Source: Allomyces arbusculus (taxonomy: Eukaryota; Blastocladiomycota; Blastocladiomycetes; Blastocladiales; Blastocladiaceae). Taken from it: a stretch of 61,712 nucleotides of DNA. A program made the translations under genes and the position numbers. Below are positions 21,045-29,287 of the stretch, piece by piece; positions within the stretch are counted from its first letter, which is position 1, and each line of letters begins with the position of its first letter. The notes beneath the pieces are model-generated. The model ran no database searches. It saw nothing but the letters and a program-made list of their open reading frames with translations, and was not told the origin of the DNA. The DNA is taken from the NCBI GenBank assembly GCA_027604705.1, contig JADHYV010000096.1, forward strand, positions 1 through 61,712, read 5' to 3'.

Positions 21045-23249
21045 CTACATGATCGACTCGCTGCGCAGGTCATCCTCATCCTCCTCATCCACCTCCTGCA
21101 CCGTCGCGACCGGCGGCACCGGCGACCGCAACGGCGGCCGACTTGTCCCCACCTTCCCACCAGTCCCTGCGGGCGTCCGTGCCGCGCGCTGCCGCTCGAG
21201 CCCCGCAATCTCCTGCTGCTTGAACTCAAACTGCGACTGCATCTGCCGGAGCGCCTCCTCGAACCGTTTCTTGAGCACGGCATTCGCCGTGGCCGCCAAC
21301 TTGGCCTGCAGGTCGTGAATCCGCTGGTCGAGCGTGGCCACCTCTTCGTTGAGCAGCCGCACTTTCTCGGCCAGTTCCTCGTCATCGTCGTCGTCATCCT
21401 CATCGTGTCCGACGCGAGGACTCGCCGCGGCGGAAGCGGCGCGGCCGGTCTCGTCCAAGTCCTCGTCGTCGTCATCGTCATCGTCCGACGAATCGAGGTC
21501 CGAGTCCGACACGTCCGACGCCCCCGCGGCACCCGTTTGCGTGGCGCCCGTCGTCCGACGGCGCAGATCCGTCGACGTCGGGCGGGACGATGACGGCGCG
21601 ACCGCGCGTGACGGCATTTCACTGTCGATATCCACGTCGTCGTCCTCATCCTCGTCCTCGTCGTCCTCGTCATCCTCATCCTCATCCTCCTCGTCCATCC
21701 CGCGCGTCGACAGCAGCCCCGTGAGCGACGTATCCAGCATCGACGGCCCAAGCGACCCCATGTCGTCCTCATCCACATCCACATCGCTCGACGCCGGCCC
21801 GTTCTCGGCCTCGTCGCGCGGCCGTTTCTTGGCGGCGCGTGACGGCGGCGGCGGGATCGCGCTACTGCCTCCTGCAGCCATCGAACTCATATCATCGTCC
21901 ATGTCGTCGTCCATGTCGTCCATTGAATCGACTTCCTTTTCGAGCAACCCGGCCAGGTCCGCCGCCCAGTCGTCCGAGACGGCGGGCGGTTTCGCTGCCG
22001 CTGCCACGGCCGCGGCAGCAGCGGTCGGCGCCGAGACGAGACTTGCGTCGTCGTCCACGTCCATGTCGAGGTCGAGCCCGGGCCGGCCACGCACGCCGGC
22101 AAGAGCCATCCGGTCGTGCGGGACCGGCGGCGTCGGCGCAAGTCTCGGGCGGGTGCCCGCGGAAGACGACACGGTCGAGGACGGGCGCGGCAGCGGCGGG
22201 ACACTCGTCGCGCGCGGTTCCACGGGCGGGGTCGGTGCCGCCGCCGCTGCATTCGTGGCCGCGACCGGGTACGGCGGCGCGCGCTCGTCCTCGGGCACGA
22301 TATTGGTGCGTCGGCCGAAATTATCAATGTCGACGTGGTAGCAATAGGTCTGCTCGGCCATGAAATCCGCGCGCAGCAAGTTTTCCACGGCGGCCTCGAT
22401 TTGCTCGGCCGACGTGTTCACCGTGCGCTGCCGGAACCGCCGCTGCCGGACACGGCGCAGCGGCGGCGTGATCCCGTCCGGCCACGCCGTGCGGACGGCT
22501 TTCGCTTTCGCGTTTTCCGGGACGGTCGGCTCGACCGCATCGACAATCAGCATTTGCGCGACATCGGCAATCTTGTAGAACTGCTTGTTGTCAAACGATT
22601 TCTGCGCCTCGATAATGCACGGCAAGTCGACCAGTTTCGCGCGCATCGACGTGCCGGACACGGTAAACACGCCGGCGCGGTCGTCGTGGAACGTCAGCTT
22701 CACGTCGTCCAGCGGGTCGCGCGCACGAACTCGCTGCCGTAAGGCCGCCGTCTCGGGTGCGTTGGCCGGCATCCGCAGAATCAGGTGCTCTTCGACAGGC
22801 ACTTTATCCTCGTCGTCGTCGTCGGACCCGGAATCGTCAATGATCGCCGGCGGAGGCGGCGGGGCCGCGGGCGCCGGGGTCGAGGCGGTCGACGCGGTGC
22901 GCCCGCCGCCGCGCGTCTTGCGCTTGGCGCCCGCCGTCGACGCGCCGCGTTTCGACCCGCCGGGTGGCGCCGCCGTGCCTGTGCGCCGGTGTGCGGGGGC
23001 CTCCAATCTGGTCGGGAGAAGGTGTAGCGGGCGCGCGACGGTCGAGGACGAGGTCGGGGCCAGCGGGAGGCCCGGCGGGAGGCCGGCGGGGGCCGCGGGC
23101 ACGGCGGGCGGCGCGGGGGTGGACAAGGAGGCGGACGCGGGGCGGGGGACGGGGTGCGCGTCGGCGGCGGGCGGCGCGGGCGGGTCCCCGGCGCTGCTGC
23201 CGCCGGCGCGCTTGCTGGGCGGGATGTACTGGGTGCCGATGATGTTCAT
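21045..23249 (-). CDS. TAF7: transcription initiation factor TFIID subunit 7
   Basis: TAF7 is a TFIID subunit that binds TAF1 and restrains its activity until initiation. The frame is 734 aa from the ATG at 23249 (MNIIGTQYIPPSKR); it stays open upstream, but the extra sequence is low complexity. The TAFII55 domain starts at about residue 165 with EEHLILRMP and continues with VKLTFHDDRAGVFTVSG, the hallmark AKLVDLPCIIEAQKSFD, and KIADVAQMLIVD. A variant GITPPLRRVRQRRFRQR segment follows. The C-terminal half is acidic (long Asp/Glu/Ser runs) and ends with a coiled coil (KVRLLNEEVATLDQRIHDL ... FEEALRQMQSQFEFKQQEI), as in other TAF7 proteins. At over 700 residues it is longer than animal TAF7, because of disordered linkers. 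Confidence 0.94.
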   Translation of the reverse strand: MNIIGTQYIPPSKRAGGSSAGDPPAPPAADAHPVPRPASASLSTPAPPAVPAAPAGLPPGLPLAPTSSSTVARPLHLLPTRLEAPAHRRTGTAAPPGGSKRGASTAGAKRKTRGGGRTASTASTPAPAAPPPPPAIIDDSGSDDDDEDKVPVEEHLILRMPANAPETAALRQRVRARDPLDDVKLTFHDDRAGVFTVSGTSMRAKLVDLPCIIEAQKSFDNKQFYKIADVAQMLIVDAVEPTVPENAKAKAVRTAWPDGITPPLRRVRQRRFRQRTVNTSAEQIEAAVENLLRADFMAEQTYCYHVDIDNFGRRTNIVPEDERAPPYPVAATNAAAAAPTPPVEPRATSVPPLPRPSSTVSSSAGTRPRLAPTPPVPHDRMALAGVRGRPGLDLDMDVDDDASLVSAPTAAAAAVAAAAKPPAVSDDWAADLAGLLEKEVDSMDDMDDDMDDDMSSMAAGGSSAIPPPPSRAAKKRPRDEAENGPASSDVDVDEDDMGSLGPSMLDTSLTGLLSTRGMDEEDEDEDDEDDEDEDEDDDVDIDSEMPSRAVAPSSSRPTSTDLRRRTTGATQTGAAGASDVSDSDLDSSDDDDDDDEDLDETGRAASAAASPRVGHDEDDDDDDEELAEKVRLLNEEVATLDQRIHDLQAKLAATANAVLKKRFEEALRQMQSQFEFKQQEIAGLERQRAARTPAGTGGKVGTSRPPLRSPVPPVATVQEVDEEDEDDLRSESIM

Positions 23250-23686
23250 GGCGGCGGTGGTGCGGCGATCGGCGGGCGCGCCTGCGGCAAGTCGCGCGCG
23301 GCGACAGCGGCGGGAAGGCGCGGAAACCGGGGACGAGTTGGTGCAGATCGCGCGAGACGCCGGCGGCGCGCTGGCGGCCGGAGCGGGCCACGTGGAATCC
23401 ACGAGTCGGCCCACCGCACGACGCGGTCACGTTTGCGTTTGGTTCCGCGTTCGGCCGGCGCTCTGCGGCGCTCGTTCCGCGCTGGCCGCTCCTCCTCTCC
23501 GCGCCGGCCGCCAGCGACCTCGACCCACCGCCCTCTCCCCGCCCCGCGCCGCCCCGCCCCGCTCCGCTTGCTGCAGCCCATCTTGCCGCGCCGCCACGCT
23601 CCCGACTCGCGCTCCCCGACTCACGCTCCCCGACTCACGCTCCCCGACTCACGCTCCCCAACGCACTCCACTCGACCCGTCGCACC
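23250..23686. promoter_or_regulatory. divergent promoter with 14-bp tandem repeat
   Basis: The region between TAF7 and the small frame at 23687 contains four tandem copies of GACTC(A/G)CGCTCCCC at 23604-23659 (14-bp unit). The copies end 27 bases before the CACCATG at 23687. The block may be a promoter element or a simple duplication. Confidence 0.55.
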
Positions 23687-24025
23687 ATGACCGTCTCGCG
23701 CTCGCCCGCCCACGCCCTGGCCGCGGCCGCTGCCCCCTCCACCGATGCCGCTGCTGCGTCGCCCGCCACGACGCTCCTGGCCGGCGGCGTCGGCAGCGCT
23801 GTGCCCTTGTGGCTGACCGCCGCGCCCGGCGCGCGCTTCCCGTGGCCCACGACCGGCGTCACCGACGCACACATGGCCATGGCCGCTGCCAAGGCCCTCA
23901 CGGCTTTCCCGCACCCGGCCGCCGTTCTCGCCGTGCGCAGCGTCGTCGTCTCGGCGCCGCTGGCCGCCGAACGGCGCCCCGCCCCAGTGTCGCACAACAA
24001 CGCCAGCGGCTTCGCGTACGTTTGA
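23687..24025 (+). CDS. small hypothetical protein
   Basis: A 112-codon frame with CACCATGA start context, Ala-rich, encoding ATTLLAGGVGSAVPLWLTAA and AVLAVRSVVVSAPLAAERR. No family is recognised. It lies head-to-head with TAF7. A GT directly after the last codons (GCGTACGTTTGA) could be a donor to a further exon that I could not find, so the 3' end is uncertain. Confidence 0.35.
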   Translation: MTVSRSPAHALAAAAAPSTDAAAASPATTLLAGGVGSAVPLWLTAAPGARFPWPTTGVTDAHMAMAAAKALTAFPHPAAVLAVRSVVVSAPLAAERRPAPVSHNNASGFAYV

Positions 24026-25790
24026 TCTCGTCGCGCCGCGCATGCGTCGCGCGCCGCGCGGCATGCATGATCAGTGGTGAAGATACTGATCCCCGCGTTG
24101 TGCGTTATCTGGTTGCAGAGGGTCTGCGCCCATGTCCGCATCGTCGCCGGCGACGGCTCGCGTTGGCGCCTCGTCCGCCGAGGCGACGCCGCCCACCGCG
24201 CCGCCGAAAACGCGGTCGCACCATCGACGCGACGTGCTGGAGCTACTCGCGCGGTTCCCATAATCGCCGTCGCGTCGTGTGCATGGCCGGTCGGTCTCGT
24301 GTTTTTTTGCTGTTTTCGCTTCCTGCAATACCCCCACACACGCGTCGGCCCATCCGCCGCTCGCGTCGTGCGTCTCGCGCCTCGAGGATTTGCGTCGTCG
24401 CTGCTCAACACACTCAGTGTTGTTCCGCCCAGTGTGTCGCAGAGCCCGCGTCCTCGATCCTCGAGCTCGTCGCACAGCGCGGCTGGCTCGCGCTTTGATT
24501 CCATTTGGCACACCGTACCGTGCCGCGGCGTTGCTCATTGGCCGTCGCAGCCCTTGCTCGTGTTGCGCCATCCGCATTCGTCCATGATCACGAATCCATG
24601 TTTATTTGTTAGCGCACGTAGCTGTTCTCGAGCCAGATGGAAGCTCAGAGTGTGAGCAGGACACAAGCATTGACCGTTGCCCCATCCCACTCGTCAAGAA
24701 ACGGAGGCACCACGTCGCGTCGCGCGCCCCGCCTAACTTCCCTCGATTGCTCGCGATGGAAGGGCGGCGCGTCAACACGATCAGCGCGCCGCAAAACAGG
24801 TACACATTCAGGGTACAGCAGGTCCACGTCCGCGACAGAACAATCAACTTTTGCGGCCAGGGACAGCCCTGGCGGCTGGACACTCCCGATGTATTTCCAG
24901 TACTTCTTGCCCCTTCTTGCCCTTTCCATCACGTCCTCACCCGCTCGTCCACGGGCCCGCGCGGATGGCGGCGCGCAGCCTGCCTCAAGAACGTGCGGTT
25001 GCTCGAAGTGGACAGGGGTCGACCAGATGCGCAATGCAGCTTGGTCGCGAGCAAGTCGAAAACCGGCGCGCGAAGCGGGCGGGGAGAGGGGGGGAAGTTG
25101 CGCCAGGGCACGTTCTTTCCGTTGGCGTCTTGCATGCCCGAGTGCAAGTTTGCAAAATGAAGGGCATGGGTCCCGGTTTTGGGCCATCGCCTGATGAAAC
25201 GAAATCGTGCTTCTGCTGGTTCGCCCGTGCAAACAACCCAAGCAACCCACAAGCATTCTTGCCTCCCCACCATGATCGCAACATGCAAGCGTCTTCCATC
25301 CCGCTGCACGGACCCCTGGCCCTGCATGCACGACGCCCCCGCAAACGCTCCAGCACTGCCGCCAGCATGCATCGGCCCGCGCCCGTCGTGCAACCGGCTT
25401 GTCGACCAGTTCCCATCTCAACCGGCCCCGAACTGCACGCTCGTCCGCATGCACCGACAACTTGGCGCCAGCTAAGCCAACCAACCGACCAACCGACCAA
25501 TCGACCGACCGACTGATGCGGTTTCTCGAAACGCTTGCGATATAAAGAGGACCGACGCCCGCGCTTCTTGTCCGATATCCAGCAACCGACCCAACGCGGA
25601 GGTTGCTTGTGTGTGTGATCACCCACGGCTGTCATCCGCTGACCAAGTCCTCCGGTCCCCTGCCAGTGCCGCCCATCATCCCGACCGGCCAACCCACGCC
25701 CTGGACCCCCACACGATCCGCTCGCCTCGACCCGCGCGCACTCTCTCCACCACCTCGCACCCGCGCGCTCGTACCTTCCCGTCATCCACC
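24026..25790. other. long intergenic region before the ZIP gene
   Basis: Many open frames exist on both strands because GC is high, but none has a recognisable domain and none keeps a consistent frame through splice sites. A simple repeat of AACCGACC type is at about 25485-25515. TATAAAG at about 25541 may be the TATA box of the ZIP gene, about 250 bases before its ATG. Confidence 0.4.
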
Positions 25791-27398
25791 ATGATCCGCA
25801 GGAGCCGCACCCCCCTCCTCGCGACCGCCCTCGCGGCGCTCGCCGCCGTCCTCGTCGTCCTTCTCGCGTCGTCCCCTGCCGCCGTCGTCGCGGCCGACAC
25901 GCCGACGCCAACCGAGTTCATGGACGAGCTGTTTGAGCACTTTGCGCGCAACGTGACGGGCGTGTCGGAGCCCGTCATCAACACGGACCGGCTGCTACAC
26001 CTCTACGAGCACCTCGACATTGTGAACAAGACGGTCACGGTCGACAAGTGGCCCACAGACCTGCACGACTGTCTGACGCCGGCGCAGCTGCTGCAGGCGT
26101 ACGAGATCAAGGAATCGTATGTGAACCGCGCCGGGCTCGAGAAGATTGCGCCCGGTTTGGTCGCGATGAAGGCCTCGTCGGCGTGCACGGCCGCGCACGC
26201 GCACGATGCGCACGAGGGCGAGACGAAGAAGGACGAGCATGCCGACCACGATCATGCCGACCACGACCACGCGGCGCACGACCACGCCGACCACGACGAG
26301 GACGCGCATGCCGCTTCCGACGCCGACAAATTGAGCACGGGGCTCGTGTGGCTCTACTCGATCATTGCCGAACTGATTGTGTCCGGGTTTGCGGTCCTCG
26401 GCATCACGCTCGTCCCGTACCTGGCCAAGCACCGCCGCGCGAACCAGCTGGCCATGACGTTTTTGATTGGGCTCGCCGTCGGCACGCTGCTCGGCGACGC
26501 CATCATGCACCTGATCCCGGAATCGCTCGGCGTGCACGACCACGGCGGTGAGGGCGACGAGCACGAGCACGAGCACGAGGCTGCCAGCGCGCCGTCGCCG
26601 GTATGGACGTCTCTGGTGGTGGTCGCGGGCGCCTACGCGTTCTTCCTCGTCGAGCATATTCTGCACTCGTTTGGCCGCGGGCACAGTCACGGCGCACCGG
26701 CACCTGCTGCGAGCCCGTCCCCCAAATCGGGCGAGGCCTTTGCGGCGCCTGCCGTCGCCAAGCGGCCCAAGCACGGCGTCTACATGAAGGAGTCCGAGTA
26801 CGACGCGAGTCAAGTGTTGCCGGTCGCGTGGCTGATTCTGTTTGGCGACGCCGTGCACAACACGCTCGACGGTCTTGCGATCGGTGTGGCCTTTGCGGCG
26901 TCGTGGCGGCTCGGCGTGTCGACGGCGATTGCCGTCCTCCTGCACGAATTGCCGCACGAGCTTGGCGACTATGCGGTCCTGCTCAGTTCGGGGATTCCGA
27001 GGTGGCGCGCGGCGATCTACAACGTTCTCTGCAACCTGACCTCGTTTGTCGGTTTGGCGATTGGGATCCTCGTGTTCGAGGCGAGCTCATCGGGGGCGCA
27101 ATCGTGGATCCTCGCCTTCACGGCGGGTGGATTTTTGTACATTTCGCTTTCGGACCTTGTGCCGATGCTGTTCCAGATGACCTATGCCAACGACGACGCG
27201 CATGACCACGTCACGTCGGCGTCGCCCGCCGGGCCGTCGTCCAAGCAGGATCTCGAATCGGGCACGACGGAGGACGCGCACTTGCTCGTCGACGCGCGCA
27301 AGGACCGCGGACCGATGCTCGTGCAGCAGCTCGGTGTCTTTATTGGTGTTGGAGTAATGCTTCTCATCGCGCTTTATGGCGAGAGCATCTCGGTCTGA
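25791..27398 (+). CDS. ZIP-family zinc transporter, LIV-1 type
   Basis: 535-aa membrane protein importing Zn2+ (or Fe/Mn) into the cytosol. The start at CACCATGA is followed by a signal peptide (RRSRTPLLATALAALAAVLV). A luminal/extracellular domain of about 120 residues carries clustered histidines (DHADHDHAAHDHADHDED), a common metal-gathering feature. Membrane helices include LYSIIAELIVSGFAVLGITL, then LAMTFLIGLAVGTLLGDAIM with MHLIPES (the HxxPES motif) and WTSLVVVAGAYAFFLVEHIL. The signature motif pair is DAVHNTLDGLAIGVAF and HELPHELGDYAVLL; HExPHExGD marks the LIV-1 subfamily, like animal SLC39A6/A10/A14. A second His-rich loop precedes helix IV. The protein ends in a last hydrophobic helix. 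All transport-site residues appear intact. Confidence 0.93.
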   Translation: MIRRSRTPLLATALAALAAVLVVLLASSPAAVVAADTPTPTEFMDELFEHFARNVTGVSEPVINTDRLLHLYEHLDIVNKTVTVDKWPTDLHDCLTPAQLLQAYEIKESYVNRAGLEKIAPGLVAMKASSACTAAHAHDAHEGETKKDEHADHDHADHDHAAHDHADHDEDAHAASDADKLSTGLVWLYSIIAELIVSGFAVLGITLVPYLAKHRRANQLAMTFLIGLAVGTLLGDAIMHLIPESLGVHDHGGEGDEHEHEHEAASAPSPVWTSLVVVAGAYAFFLVEHILHSFGRGHSHGAPAPAASPSPKSGEAFAAPAVAKRPKHGVYMKESEYDASQVLPVAWLILFGDAVHNTLDGLAIGVAFAASWRLGVSTAIAVLLHELPHELGDYAVLLSSGIPRWRAAIYNVLCNLTSFVGLAIGILVFEASSSGAQSWILAFTAGGFLYISLSDLVPMLFQMTYANDDAHDHVTSASPAGPSSKQDLESGTTEDAHLLVDARKDRGPMLVQQLGVFIGVGVMLLIALYGESISV

Positions 27399-28250
27399 GC
27401 GGAGTCGACGTGCTGTACGCGCGTGAGCGTGTCGTGGAGGCTGCAATACCCTCATTTCCCGTGCGAGCCTTTGGCCGCTCCATCTTGTTTTTGCTTTTGG
27501 TGTTCCATATTTATCTTGGTTTGGGCTTGTCATCAGTGACTTTTAGAAATTTGAAAAAGTTGAATTTTCGTGCTCACCATTTGTGGTCTTGGCAGCTCAG
27601 TCTCATGCCGCTGTCATCGTTACGTTGGCCTTGTGCGCATCAATATCACTTTATGTCATATGATGAATGCGCAGCTCTTTCGCACCGTTTCCCGAAAAGA
27701 CGTAGTGCTGGTCCCTGACATGTGCGGTTGTGGCACCCCGTCTTACAGGCAGGCGAGTTCTGGAGACTCTGTACCCTTGCCCTCGTCCATGACCGTGGCA
27801 TGCGCTGAACTGCTGAACTGGAAGGAAATAGCTATTGCGAGAGTCTGTTAAGACCAATCCATGGTCACAGCCTTGAACTGACTGGGGTGCGTTGCATGCT
27901 CGCTTGCTTCGTGAGAGGAAACATTTGGCCATGCGTGTGCTCATCAGCACCGGAACGTGCTCGATCACAGAGCAAGCGTGCGTAAAGCCGTATCTCACAT
28001 TGTAAGACATAACGCCTGTCCGCTGATATTTTTGTGTTGGGTTTGGCTGTCATGGGGTCGCCGACTATGGGCTGTGTGTCTCAAAGGCAGATTCCAGAAG
28101 GTTTTTTGCAAAATTTACAATCCATTTACAATGTGCGACTTCAGCACGAGCCGATAAATTGCCTCGACCCACTATTCCGGCGCAAACCGGCAACACGGCC
28201 CGCAACATCTCCTTGGCTTCCGCGCGAACGTGCACCCGCGTGCTCTTGGC
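27399..28250. other. intergenic, AT-richer, no gene seen
   Basis: The segment between the ZIP stop and the small gene at 28251 is richer in A/T than its neighbours. It holds only short frames without motifs and probably includes 3' untranslated sequence of both convergent genes. Confidence 0.4.
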
Positions 28251-28623
28251 CTAGTTCGGGGTCTTCTGGCGGGGCTGGAACAGGGGATACGTCTGACCAA
28301 CGTCGCTCTTGCTGTAACGCGGCTGCGCGGCAGGGATCGCACCGTGCGATGGCGGCGCGCTGGCACGGGACTTGTGGTCGTCGTGCTTGGGAGAATGCGG
28401 GTCGCGTTGCCGTTCATTGGTTTTCTGGTCGACCGTGTCACTGCATGGTTCAATGAGAAATGAGGTCAGATCCTGACTGATCACTGGCGGCCAGAATGAA
28501 AGGAGAAAAGAGTACGGACTTGTCGTCTGTGCGATGGTGTGGCGTCTTGTGGCGAACACCACCGACCTTAGTAGCCGGCTGCGGCTGGCGTTGCTTTTCG
28601 GCGGGAGTGTTCTGGCTGTTCAT
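28251..28623 (-). CDS. small DAP1/DAPL1-like protein, paralogue 1
   Basis: Two exons, 28520-28623 and 28251-28440 (phase 2), give 97 aa. The donor is GTCCGT, weaker than usual, but the site is the same as in paralogues 2 and 3; the intron has a CTGAC branch and ATGCAG acceptor. The N-terminus reads QPATKVGGVRHKTPHHR; the C-terminus is DVGQTYPLFQPRQKTPN. Both ends are shared with paralogues 2 and 3, while the middle is free to vary and hydrophilic. Animal DAP1/DAPL1 have HPPAVKAGGMR near the N-terminus and end in QQPRK, which is why I propose this family. In vertebrate eggs such proteins occupy the exit tunnel of dormant ribosomes. Function here is inference. Confidence 0.7.
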
Positions 28624-28659
28624 GTTGTGCTTGCTTGTAACGTCAAAAATGGGGCTCCG

Positions 28660-28675
28660 TGCTGTATTTATTCCG
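28660..28675 (-). promoter_or_regulatory. TATA-like element of DAP-like gene 1
   Basis: On the minus strand the text GGAATAAATACAGC lies about 45 bases upstream of the ATG at 28623. It is AT-rich within GC-rich surroundings, a plausible TATA-type element. Confidence 0.35.
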
Positions 28676-28724
28676 CTGCAAGTGTGGTGGCAAGGTCGAT
28701 GTTGCGTGTGTCTGGTTGAGATTG

Positions 28725-28750
28725 GGTTGAGTCAGGGAGCGGTTGAGTCA
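28725..28750 (-). promoter_or_regulatory. pair of TGACTCAACC elements (Gcn4/AP-1-like)
   Basis: On the minus (gene-sense) strand TGACTCAACC occurs at 28741-28750 and again at 28725-28734, 16 bases apart and 102-127 bases upstream of the ATG of DAP-like gene 1. TGACTCA is the classical Gcn4/AP-1 bZIP site. The same ten bases occur twice upstream of DAP-like gene 3, in the same orientation relative to that gene. Confidence 0.55.
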
Positions 28751-28776
28751 ACAAACCCGCCCTCCACTTCAACCAT

Positions 28777-29141
28777 CCGCTGTGCCCCATCTTGGGGGGA
28801 TGCTCTGCCAACGGCCCACCGGCAATCGTTTGTGCAGGCACCCCCTCCCCCCCATGCTCGGATGAGCACTGTTTTGGTCGCGTGAAGGGATTTGTGACTT
28901 GACGGCACAAGCGCATTGGGCATGAGTGCGTGGTGCGTGTCCCCCCGTGTGTTGGTTCGCTTGGTTGATGTATTTTTCGCTCCTCTCGCTCTCTCCCCCC
29001 TGTTCTCTGAAGATCTCCTGCCATTTTCTTCACCCACCCACTCACCCACCCCCATTAGGTAACCCTTTCGTTCGTGTGGTTCTGCTCGAGTGCGCATCCA
29101 CAGAACCCCATCTTTTTAGGGTTGCTTATCCCAATATGTAT
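28777..29141. repeat. dispersed repeat, copy 2 (CpG-rich)
   Basis: Partner of 7045-7416. It keeps about 18 CG dinucleotides in 28801-29100 where the other copy has about 2. It lies about 150 bases upstream of DAP-like gene 1 and ends about 150 bases before the stop of the large membrane protein gene. One minus-strand frame (VPSSHKSLHATKTVLIRAWGG) is partly kept in copy 1 as VPSSHRTLCMTQTVLIQTWG, so a former coding role cannot be excluded. Confidence 0.75.
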
Positions 29142-29287
29142 GAAAGTACAAAGGGCCCCAAAAATCTACATGCACGCCAGTGAAGAAAAGCGATGGTGGG
29201 GACAAAAGTCGCAACGACCCGCGCTCGAGAGTGCAGCGCGACCCGCAGCAACAACCAAACATCAACCAAACAAAGAAAACAGATCTC

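Noticed and set aside
23635-24513. Minus-strand frame of 292 codons
   Set aside because: It overlaps the CACCATG frame and the 14-bp array, is Ala/Arg-rich and shows no domain.
24645-25622. Minus-strand frames of 300 or more codons before the ZIP gene
   Set aside because: Several overlapping frames are open at once, none with a motif or consistent splice structure; composition explains them.
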